Below, piece by piece: positions 41,083 through 52,053 of a stretch of DNA of 64,000 bases. The DNA is from Beaufortia kweichowensis (lineage: Eukaryota > Chordata > Actinopteri > Cypriniformes > Gastromyzontidae): NCBI GenBank assembly GCA_019155185.1, contig CM032809.1:7584621-7648620 (forward strand). The letters are read 5' to 3'. The stretch's first letter is position 1; each line of letters opens with the position of its first letter. A program made the position numbers and the translations under genes. The notes under the pieces were generated by a model. That model was given only the letters and a program-made list of their open reading frames with translations, made no database searches and was not told the origin of the DNA.

Positions 41083-44000
41083 TTAATCAGATAGCATGAA
41101 GACCAGAGTATTTTTCAGGGAATCATTTGTGGCAGTGAATATCTGCAGCATTAATTTTTTAAGAAATCTGAGAAAACAAAATAAAATGTCAAAATGATTT
41201 CTGCATTTATGTCATTTTGTATTGATTGCATTGCAAATTGTGCACATTCTGTGCTGATTATGAAAAAACGTTCAAACATAATGTAAAAGTGAAAGTTCTT
41301 ACTCAGTGAAGTCACTGATCCTTTTATCCAGACCATCAATCATTTTTACATATTTCTCCAAGACCATTTGTGTGATGTTTATCAAAGTCCTTTATAATGA
41401 CAAGAAAGGGGAAAAGTGAGTTAGTTTAAATGTAATACAATAAAATAGTAGTACAATTTTTACATTTGTAGAGCATCCATCAATGTCATCAATGTGTTTG
41501 GAGTGAACTTCTTACTTCTGTGCTTCATCGAGGTTCTCTTGAGTCACTTCTCCACTGTCAATTAATTCTTTAATGAAAATTTTCTTCACTTCATCCCACT
41601 GCCTGTGAAATTCAAGGTCAAAGAAAAACCCATGAGGTTTTGCATTTAATCTGCTCTCTCTTTAGTATTGCATAAAATATAACCAAACATGGTGTTTGAA
41701 GCCATGTTAAATCATCACCAAGAACACACCCAATCAAAAATAACTCTTCTCCTATTTTTCCCTATTCTTTCTTATGTAACACCATTCCAACTTCTATGAT
41801 TATATTAAAGGTGAGAACCAAGAATACTGAGATAAATGATCTCACATTACTACTGTAGTTTGGCAGTAATATTATTATTTTTTAGTAACTTCAGATCTCT
41901 CACTTAGCTCATACCTTGTACAATAATTAATTACATATTACAGGCCTATTTACAATGTCAAACATAAGGATAGGCACTGCAGAACAAAAAATGATTAAAA
42001 AAAGAAAATTGTTTGTTAAAGGTTTTACCTCAGCGCATGTTTGACCTTATCTTCGTTAATAATGGTGTTGATCCCAATGAGAAATTGGTCACAGAATTCA
42101 AAAAATATTTTTTTGATTGTGCTGCTGCAATCATCAGGAGAGAAGTTTTATAAATCTTACTTGTCCAGTCATCATCAGCTGTTACAGACTGATTTACTTT
42201 GTATCTCAGAGGAAACAGGTACATACAGTAGATATAATATGCATAAACAAACTTTACTGAAGGCTTTACTGATCCTACCGTAAATGTTTCTGCGGGTCTT
42301 TCACGTCTGATGTCATATCAAAGTTTTTGGTTATGGAGGGGATTTCATTATCAAAAAAAGTCCATAGTTCATAAAGTGTTTCCCTGGAGGAAAACAAACA
42401 AAAAACTCTACATTTTGGCTCAGTTAACATTCTGTCACCTAATTTGCTTTACATTATTTTACACCAAACGATCTGTACCTCTCCAGGTCAATCTAACTTT
42501 AATCACACACAGACAATCTCACCTCGACTTCTGGATGATTTGTTCTCCTCCTAGCTCAGAAAGCACATCATTACCAGTCCTAAGAAAATTACTGACCTCC
42601 GAAACTCCAATTCCACTTTCACACAGTTTTTCATAAATTGGGAAACGATAAACTGAGGCCATCTTAAGTAAAGCCCTGTGACACGTACAAAAATATACCT
42701 TACATGTATCATACACACCAATAATCACACATTGCATTATAAATTATTAATGAATATTAGGTTATGAATATTCAAAAGACCACAGACCCTCAGAGATTAT
42801 TAGTGTACACAGATAATAAATTAATGCTGATGTAATGAAAGTACTGTGATACTGACCAGTTTGATTGATTGAATCTCTCATCACCAAAAATCCCATCACC
42901 CCATCTGTAATATTCCAGGCCAACATTATTCAAAAGGTTGCCAAAACGCTGATCTGCCCAACTGGAAAGAGAAAAAAAGTTAAATCTACTACAAGACAAC
43001 AGTCATATGTTAAAGTAATTTAATGCTTTGGATTTAGGAAAACCATGTGAAGTATCACCAAGACCTTTAATTTAAATGTATTAGCAAGCTGTATCATAAT
43101 TTATTATTTATCATAATTGAAATGTAATTCTAAAACGTATATACAGGTATATATTTACTTCAAGGCTTGATGTTCTGTCTCTGAGTAACATTTGTTTTTT
43201 AGCATCCTTAGCTCCTTCCATTGCCTGCAATACAAGAAGTGCTTCAATCAATACAAAACATATTTTATTAATTATTCTACATATACATATATGTATTAGA
43301 ATCACTCTTCTAGATACTTTGCATTAGGTGAATTATGTGAAGTGATTAAATCAATGTTTTACCTTACAGAATCTATATACTGGTTATGGAATGGACTGCT
43401 TTCAGTGTATTCCAGAAATTTATCCCAGTAAAATGCAAGGAGCCCAGAGACAGTTCTATAAAACACACGGGTAATAATTCAGAGATGCTGTACGTGACCT
43501 GCCAAAGTCATTTTTTTTACATATTTTTTACAAAATGTAAAGATAATTCTAGACATCTAAATACTTGGTTGAAACCCACATACCAAAATAAACCATGTAG
43601 TAATTTTTTTTTTCTGTACACATTAAAGTTCATATAAAGCTTTACCTTAGTGTTACTGCGAAATTGTTCTTCTCCATCTGCCTCTCTAAAGCAGAGATTT
43701 CCTTTGCTTTCTCTCTGACCAGATTTACAGCCACTTGTGCACTATAAAGAAAACATTAAGAGCTGTCAAAATAAGATGGTATATAAAATGTGTTGCTTTT
43801 ATCGTGTTTGGAGTGCAGTTGAGTGCATTTTCTTTTTTGAGTGCAAACGCCAAAGACTACCAGCTCACTTACAGAAATGTACAAATTTTGTATTGCTCTG
43901 AGTTGGAACATTGTGAGCAGTGTGTGACAAAATGCCTCTTACTCTTTATAAAGCTGGTCGATGTCTATTTTCACAACTTCTGAAGCAAGTTTTAGGGTCT

Positions 44001-45414
44001 GCACCATGTGGGGTTTTATGACCCTTTCAAAACAAAGATTTGATTTTCTATTCAATATCAAAGCATTGTTTTAGATGATCACAATGAAAGAATAAGAAAA
44101 ATGAGTTTCTTTTTATTACAGCCTACATCTTAGACAAAATGAAACTCAGGAACCCGAACGGATCACTGTAGACTGGTGGGGCTCCAGGAAAGTATTGTGA
44201 TCCCACATCTCTGTGAATAACAGATTCAATAAAAAGAATTATTGATGATTCAAGGGGAAATAAAAATGTTTTCACTTTCCATCATGCTGGAGATTTTAAA
44301 CAAAAAGAAAAACAACAAAAGCACATGTTTACCTCCAGAGCTCCACCATTGTCTCATTTTTGAAGATCCCTTGCAACGCCCTAGTACTATCAGAAACCAA
44401 ACCCATTACTCAAAAACATATACATTATTAGCATGCATTCATTGCATTTTTTGCTGTTAAAATAAACACAATAAACATAAAATAAATGTAATTATATTTT
44501 ATATTAATTATATATTTAAATTGTTTTATATTTAAAAGGGCCTTCTTACATTGGTAATACTGATACAGGTAATGTATGCATCAGGCCAAATATACCATCT
44601 CCATACATCGAAACTAGTTCTTTAAAAACGCTGTGAAAAAAAAACAAAACAAGAGGACTAGGATGATTCAGTTGTTCAAACATTTTTCACGTCTAAGTTT
44701 CACATGTAACATTTAATTGTTTATCAGTAACTATCAGTTCACGGTACTAAACTGTGCTGCTAAAAGAAATTCATCCTGTTGTCCTTTAGCTCGTTCTTTA
44801 GCGATGATTCTCTCCATTAGCTCTTTTAGAGATGTCCACAAGTCTTGCATTTCATTCCTGCTCCACAGAAAAAAACAAAGTATTAAATTTAAATATTACA
44901 TGTACTGTACATGACACGTATCTGATCTTACCCTGTTCGGCTGAACTTATTCTCTCTCAGAGCAGTCTCTGCTGACATTTTGACATTGTCCAAGATTTTT
45001 AAAAATGCCTCATTTCCAAAGACAAAGAGTTTATCCGCCACATAAGTTTCATGGTCTTCATCTATTAGGTTGCCGCTTTGCACACCTTCATCAAAATAAA
45101 AAACAGTTTTAGTTTATTGTTAAAAAATTGGTCAAATATTTGTTCTTTCCATTAGTATATAGTTTGTCATGATTAGAATTCAAGTATGAAATATTAAAAT
45201 GAATAGTGGAATAATATAAGTGTTCCACATGTGGAACGGTGACAGTTAACAGGTTAAAGAACCACAAGGTAAAATACTGTATAATAAAAAATTAAATACA
45301 TTCCATGAAAGGACCATTTTGGCTGAATGTTTTCAAAAAACCTTTATAAAAGAACCAGATGAACTTACCATTAAAGAGAAGCACGACTAAAGCAACGACA
45401 GGCAGTGACTTCAT
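41083..45414 (-). CDS. Unrecognised secreted helical protein, tandem copy 1 (523 aa)
   Basis: Seventeen coding exons join in one frame: 45369-45414, 44932-45085, 44753-44857, 44550-44630, 44333-44380, 44127-44210, 43943-44023, 43646-43741, 43363-43455, 43159-43224, 42857-42961, 42523-42675, 42279-42383, 42029-42124, 41516-41602, 41303-41389 and 41083-41167. The start MKSLPVVALVVLLFNG is a clean signal peptide. The mature chain is charged and helix-like, with no transmembrane segment, no catalytic motif and only three cysteines. N-glycosylation sequons include NET, NQS, NIT and NDS. Distinctive segments are ALLKMASVYRFPIYEKLCES, VSGLLAFYWDKFLEYTES and FPGAPPVYSDPFGFLSFI. Except for the first, every intron interrupts a codon after its second base. 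It is 17-exon collinear with the neighbouring copy at 45,977-50,114, but has one exon (42279-42383) without a clear partner there. The family is not recognised and the function unknown; I infer an extracellular, possibly plasma, protein. Confidence 0.85.
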
Positions 45415-45856
45415 AGTGCTGTTTCTTTTTCCAAACAAAAGGAGATCAAGAAAAAGAGATCATAAAAAGTCCACTGTGACTTGTCTGGCATTAAAGAAGA
45501 GTCAAAATCGAGATTGAACTTTATCTTCATCTATGTAAACTGTGTGTATACGCCTACAGAATATACAAAGAAAGAGTTTCAAAGTACAAGGAACTGTGAT
45601 GTGAAGAGAGTTTAAGGTCAGTGAGAGAGTTCGGCACGTCAGACAATCTATATGCCTATTTGATGTCCACGTCAGTATTTGTCCAGTCAACAACATTTTG
45701 GGTAATTTTGCCTGATGAGTTCCAGTAATTCTGTGGTTTATTTTGAATATTTTGTATTAGCAAAAATATGAGCAAGGTACTGCTTCAATCTCTCTGTACA
45801 CAACTTGTCACATAAGTAAACACGAAATTTTAGACACAAAATGTTGATTAAATTTT

Positions 45857-45976
45857 TTTATTAGTATCTTATCACAGTAATTACAGTAAGTAATATTCTT
45901 TATTTCAGAAAACAACTCAACATTTGTATCTTAAATGTTGTTCTGTTAATACATTGCCATTACTGTCAGCAAAATA
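45857..45976 (-). terminator. PolyA signal of secreted-protein gene 2
   Basis: AATAAA on the minus strand at 45,857-45,862, about 115 bases past the stop. The spacing is the same as in the paralogue downstream. Confidence 0.6.
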
Positions 45977-48900
45977 TTACTCCACGATGCTGTCCCAGAT
46001 TTCACAAAGTTCCATATATATATCATGAATAACTACTTTGAAGGCTCTGAAGAAAAACAAAAGTACAAGCAATATATTTAATTCAGGCAGTTATTACTGA
46101 TTTTTGTGTGATATGTTTATGGTGCAAAGTTTGAAAAATGAAATGGTAAAGCTTACACAATGGATGCATCAATCCTTTCATCAAACCCTTCAGCCATGTC
46201 ACCATATTTCATCGCTTTCTCTAGTGTACTGCGAGAAACATTAAACAAGTTCCTAAAAAATAAGAAAAAAGTTAAAAAAGTTTTCATTAAAAAACACATA
46301 TATTCCTAAGTAAATAAATGTATCAATATATCGATGCTTCTCAGACTGCAGCAGTATTGCAGGGGGCCGTGACGTGAGCTAAATCATTTCCATCCAAAAT
46401 TTTGTATTCCATCCAAGTATTTAGTATTACGGAATACAAATGAAATATATTTATTTTTTATTTTATCCTTCATGTTAATTAGTACATTTTATAGTAGCCC
46501 AGATAAAAAAATAATGTAGTATACTATAATATGCTGTAGTATTAACTATAGTAATACAACAAACGGTAGTATACTTTAATATTTACCATAGTATTCAAAA
46601 ACACTATAGTAACAAGAAATTTTACTACTGTTTACTATCGTTATATATTTTCATGCAGGAGTGCTAATCATTCACAGGACAAAAACATTACAAACTGGTA
46701 ATAAAGTAATTGTGTGTACTGCAGGCCTACATATTTTTACTTTTATTTTTTATATTAATTTGCTACTAGGGCCTTGCTTCTTTGAAGATTGGGAAGCTTT
46801 GTTTTATATCCAAAAATCATCAATAATTGTTCCTCGATCTTACATTCGAGCTTCTTCAAGCTGCTCTTCAGTAAATTCACCACTTTGTATTAACTCATTA
46901 ATGAAGATTGTCCTCATATGGTTCCAGTCCCTGCAGAATGTACACAGTTGTAAATTTGAAGACAATGGTGCATTATTTTAAATTATATCATATGAAATAA
47001 AATGTTTAAAATTCACATTTTATGTCATATATATACACACACACAAGCCCCCAGTAAGGATTACTGTATGAGCATTAAGTCTTACCTTTCTGATTGCTGG
47101 TAATGATGCCTATTATATGGTCTGAAAATCCATAAAAATATGTCCCAACTACCTAAAACCACTCTCTTAATAACTCTGCAGTAGACAAAAATATAAAAAA
47201 CTGGGCTTTTTTCAGGTAATAAAACAAATGATATGCTGTTTCACTGGCTTAAACAAATAAACAATAAGTGCAATTTATCCCATCTTACTTTATAGGTAGC
47301 AATGTTTCATCATCTATTCCTTTTCGTTTTTCCACTTCAACTAGCTCAGCAACCACTGTCAGCAAGTCACGAATATACTGCTCTGCTATAGTCCTTCTAC
47401 AAAACAAAATGGACAGAAACATTTTCTAAAACATTCACATGTAACTTAACAAACTAAAAAATAAATACATCTTAGGCATCAGTAAATATGAGCATGTGTA
47501 ATGCTGTACCTTGGATACCGTAAATCACGCCCTCCTATGATGATAATGGCATCGTTCATCCGGTGAAGGAACCTGTTAAGCTCTGAAATCCCAAAACCAC
47601 TTTCAGTCAGTTTTTCATAAACGGGAAGACCGTAAACACTAGCGAGTTTGAGAATGGCCCTGGCAAATAAGAAGAAAAAACAAAAAAAGGTGGTAAAACT
47701 ATATTTCACTATGATCACCAACTTTTATATTTTATAAAATATTTTCTATATTTATTTCCTGAGCTCCTCTTCCTTGATGTCTGCATAATAAAAATCTGTA
47801 TATGACAGATATGTGTGAAGCGTAAATCTAAGTTAATTACATTCAGTTGAGATGTGTATGCAATAACAAATGAGATTTACCAGTTTGACTGATTGAATGT
47901 GTCGTGACCGAATGCTTCATTTCCATATGTGTAATATTTCAGGGCCATGGCTTCGATGAATTTACCAAATGTTTTGTCAGTCCAACTAAAAAACAATGCA
48001 GTCATGGTTAGCTGACATATTAATTAAGCACACAATGTATATAAAATAGACAATGATCCTACATAGGCAAAATGATCCTAAAATCATCCTTACTTTATAA
48101 TCTCTTGCCTTGTTTCTGGGTTTATAAGCACATGATACTTTTCATTTGAATTTTTCAGCTCCGTAAGTTCCACCCATCGCCTGAAACGATGCATAAATTA
48201 TTTCTTGTATGCTCACCATACATTGTATTTGTAAAATTTTGAGCATTAGTTATCTTACGTCATAGAGTCTGAGTATTTCTCATTGAATGACAAACTTTCG
48301 GTGTGCTCCAAAAGTTGATCCCAGTAAAAAACAATCACTCCAGATGCAGTTCTAAAAAATTAACAAAAAGGGAAAGTAGTTATTTAAAGATGAACAGATT
48401 CAGTTTGATTACTGGAATTCAAACTAACAAATGATTTTACCTTAATGATACAAGAAGATCGTTCTTCTCTTTTTGCCTTTCTAAGGAGGAAATTTCAGCA
48501 GCCTTTTCTCCAACATGATTCATTAGCAACTGCAATCTTTGGAGGATTTCATGTGTAGATAGAATTTATGACATATATATTTCATTTTTGACATAGACTT
48601 ACAACTATTCTCTACTGTTACATAAAGGACAGTGTGGTACAGTAAGATATAAAATGCTTCAACAAGCATGATGTGAAATAGGTCTTACTCCTCATGAAGT
48701 TGGTTAAGATCTATTTTTCCAACTTCTAAAGCAATATTCACCCCGCCTTTGAGCACATTCACCAAGCCAGATTTCACAACCCTGTTAGATGACAAAACAT
48801 GGAATGTCGCCTTTAAATTAACGTACAACTATAAGATAAACATTTGTTGCATATTTACAATGTCAATCGCAAGTGTCAGTCATAGAAAGTTATCTCAAAC

Positions 48901-50114
48901 TCAATATTAAAAATGTTTTGCATACTGATTATGTTTAGTTAAAAAAGGTATTTTAAGGTCATACGCTTTGGCTAGAAGGTAACTCAAGAAATCCATGGGT
49001 TTATTGTAGATGGGAGGAGCTCCTTTAAGATAGTCTGACTCCACTTCTCTGTCAAATATAATTTAGATGATTGAATTACATAAAACATATGGTAGAACGA
49101 TGGACAAACTAGGTCAAAGCAGAATTACATGACATAGACAGTGGATTTGTAAGATGTTAAAATGGAAAACATGTTTCATGACAGCTTCCTCAAAGTAGTA
49201 CAATGTTATACATTATAAACACAATCTTACCTCCAGATCCCAGCCACGGTCCTGGTTGTAAAGGTCTCAAGATAAACATTCATATATCTGTTAAGCAAAA
49301 GCATATAATGTTAGTCATGGGTCATGGAAAACAGCTTAAAACTAAATTAATTCCTTTACTGATGAAGTTTTAAAGCGTGTATTGGATCTTACGGACGGAC
49401 AAAAGTTTCAAAGCTCTCCCTAACCATTCTTCCAGATGTAAAACCAGCAGAATATGAAAGCACAAAGTATTGTAATCTGTGAAAGAAAGAATACATGATT
49501 TCCTATCTTGAAGAATAACATGATGTAAAATGTTAGGTAGTAGTCTGTCTAAAGATAAAAATGATTGAGACAAAAGATCTTGAAGAAACAGAAAACGAAT
49601 TTGGGATTTGAGAAATGTGGACTATAGTTATAACAGGTTCAAAACATTGTGACAGAAAAGGCTTACGCTAGATGTTGGTTTTTCTTTGCTTTCTCTTTGT
49701 CTACAGCATTCAATTCTTTTAGAGTTTTACTCAATTCTTTCACATGTTCTTGGACAGCAATCCTGAAAAAAGATGACCAGATGTTAAAGAGAACATACAA
49801 TGCAAGAAACACACTGTTGGTCTTACCTTGTTTTTTTAAACTCCTCATCTCTCACTATTTTCTCAGTGATATTTTTGACTTTATCCAGGAAATCTATAAA
49901 GATCGCAATCCCAGAGTTGACGACTTTGTCTCTTAATTGTTTTTCTGATAAGTCAGAACTCTGCACACCTTCAAAATAATTGGAGACAGAACCATAAACC
50001 ACATTTAATATTTAAAGGCACATTTAAATGTTGCACCACAAGAAAGGAAAATAAAGTTACTGTACCATAACAGAGAAATGCTGTTAAGCTTATGATGACC
50101 ACAAGCTTATTCAT
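45977..50114 (-). CDS. Unrecognised secreted helical protein, tandem copy 2 (510 aa)
   Basis: Seventeen coding exons join without a frame break: 50066-50114, 49827-49968, 49667-49762, 49393-49476, 49231-49287, 48965-49048, 48689-48781, 48441-48536, 48259-48351, 48094-48180, 47881-47985, 47510-47659, 47289-47396, 47086-47121, 46844-46930, 46157-46252 and 45977-46046. MNKLVVIISLTAFLCYG is a signal peptide. The mature protein has a single cysteine, near the C-terminus (ELCEIW). Sequons are NIT, NWT, NQS and NVS. It is rich in amphipathic helix. It parallels copy 1 exon by exon (for example AILKLASVYGLPVYEKLTES, VIVFYWDQLLEHTES, LKGAPPIYNKPMDFLSYL). Three exon-sized segments (residues about 64-96, 202-234 and 379-415) look alike (xx-hydrophobic-E/K heptads ending ExEKxK), suggesting internal repeats. 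A 5' UTR exon precedes the coding start, with donor GCAGCAG|gtaagtgtg at 50,256. No known domain is recognised. Confidence 0.85.
46505..46640. mobile_element. Short 'tactatagtatt' repeat (in copy 2 intron)
   Basis: Repeated and inverted tagtatactataata, accatagtattc and aacactatagtaac motifs within 135 bases of intron between exons 15 and 16. This is the style of a small teleost inverted-repeat element. Confidence 0.4.
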
Positions 50115-50256
50115 GTTATCGTTTTGCACTAAAAGAAAAAAATAAGCAAATTAATAAGCACTTAATTAACAGACTAATTTTAAATCGAAAGGTTGTGTAC
50201 TTCATATTAAACACTTCTTCCCTAAAATATTAGTTTGTATTCTGTCACACACTTAC

Positions 50257-50440
50257 CTGCTGCAAATACTCAGATCTGTGTGGATCATATGTACTGAATC
50301 TTTCCCAGTCTGACTCTTGTTCACATTGTGCAATACACAGTCTGATGCTTGTTTACATTGTAAAATACACAAGCATCAGATAAATCTATTTGAGATCAGT
50401 CTGAGTCCACAACAAAGTATATATTACTTTGTCCAGTAAA
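50257..50440 (-). promoter_or_regulatory. 5' UTR exon and promoter of secreted-protein gene 2
   Basis: The leader exon ends at 50,257 (donor gtaagtgtg). Upstream lies a two-copy, 32-bp tandem repeat (50,306-50,338 and 50,338-50,370). Copy one contains ATTGTGCAAT (50,325-50,334), a perfect C/EBP-type palindrome. Copy two has tgtttac, a FOXA-type core, at the equivalent place. Further up is the inverted repeat acaaagta-tatat-tactttgt (50,412-50,432), with a TATATA in its centre. C/EBP plus FOXA sites would fit liver expression; this is inference. Confidence 0.45.
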
Positions 50441-50756
50441 GAGTGAATCGTTTTAGTACATATGATCTTGTTTTGCAATTAAATTATTCAGCCTTTTTGT
50501 AAAAAGCAGTACCATGTTATTATATATGTATAATAAAAATTGCTTTTTTTAAATTTATCAAATGTTTATTTGTAAGTCACTAAATAAAACTGTCTGCACT
50601 TGAATTATTACTGAAAAACAATTTAATATGAAAATGGATTTCCACTTTATAAGCAGTTTGATAACAGTAATACACAATTTAGAAATGCGTGATGAATATA
50701 TTCTATATTACATATAAAAACAAAGAGATGGCATATTGTTTAGACATTTTTTGATC

Positions 50757-52053
50757 TTTATTACGTATAGAACATCATAAATAAAAAAGTGCGTAAAAAA
50801 TTTAACAGGTTTAGAAATTCTTGTATACAACTATATACAGAGTCACTCTGTTTCCTCACATTCAGTGACGGAAACCAAGCCTCAGTCTTCATTTTTAATG
50901 ATAAAGTACATTTTAATTCTGTACAAATGCATGAGGAAAGAGGGCTCTATCATAGAAAACAAACAACAAACAAACAAACAAAAAAAAACAGACCTGCGTT
51001 GCATAAAATCAAAGCTAGTGTGGGATGATCCCATTATACTTGATGCTATTGTTTGTACTTCACTAGCCGTCACTGGTGTACTGAGCTACTGAGGTAGTCA
51101 ACCCAAAAACATACCCACATTAGTATAATTTATGTCCAATAATACTTGTGCATGTTGTCATGCAGAATAGGGATCAACTTTTACTGCATAAGTGATCCCA
51201 AAATGCAAACAATTACAAGACTGGCCTTAAAAAACAAAAAAACAAACATAAAAACAATGAATTATTACTGAAATTGGGATTGGGGTACATCCTATTCACA
51301 TCCACAAATCTGCATGTGAGGAAGGGAAATTCTGTACATGGCCCAGACTATAAACATTGTGCTGTTATAAGTATTCAAAACAAACATTTTCTAACTTAAA
51401 TTAAAATATATGATGCACATTTGGGTGAATTCAATTGTGTTGGAATATTCTGCTAAAAAGGTGATTGTAAAAAACTCACAAGAAGAAATATACAATGTTA
51501 ACAAAACCACTCCTGTGGAAAAACCCCTCATTTTAAACATTTTTTATACAGTGCTAAGAATTCTTGGGAAAAGAGCAAAGATTATTAAGGTGCTGTTAAG
51601 GATGAACCATCTCTGGAGCTCCTCTGAATCAGTAGCAAAAATAATCGCACCCTTTCAAACTTCAGGGTATCTTCCACTATAAAACTACTGTACATTAGCA
51701 CTCACATTATCTAAACTATCATTCGGCCTCAAAAACAGATCAACTGCATCCACATTTGAAAGGCATGCTGGGAAAAAGCAGAGTAAAGGAGACAGCAAAG
51801 GCAAAAGTAAAGCAAATTGCATTTCAGAATAAAGCACTGGGTAAAGGCGAAGTGTTAGCAATGACATGGTTGATCGGGTCAGAACAGCTCATACGAGGTA
51901 ACCAATCACGACATGCTGGTAGACTAAATGCGCTACAAACAAAAATGTTTTCCCTAATGTTCCTTTAGCTTATGTTCATCTCTAAACTTGTAACACATGG
52001 GTCCCTTCACCTATCCCATAATTTCACCTGGCTGGTGGAAACAGATGACGACT
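50757..52053 (-). terminator. kmt2b 3' UTR and polyA signal
   Basis: AATAAA on the minus strand at 50,757-50,762, about 1.29 kb after the kmt2b stop and about 320 bases before the promoter repeat of the next gene. No separate gene is seen in between. Small ORFs at 50.8-51.9 kb are not supported. Confidence 0.5.
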
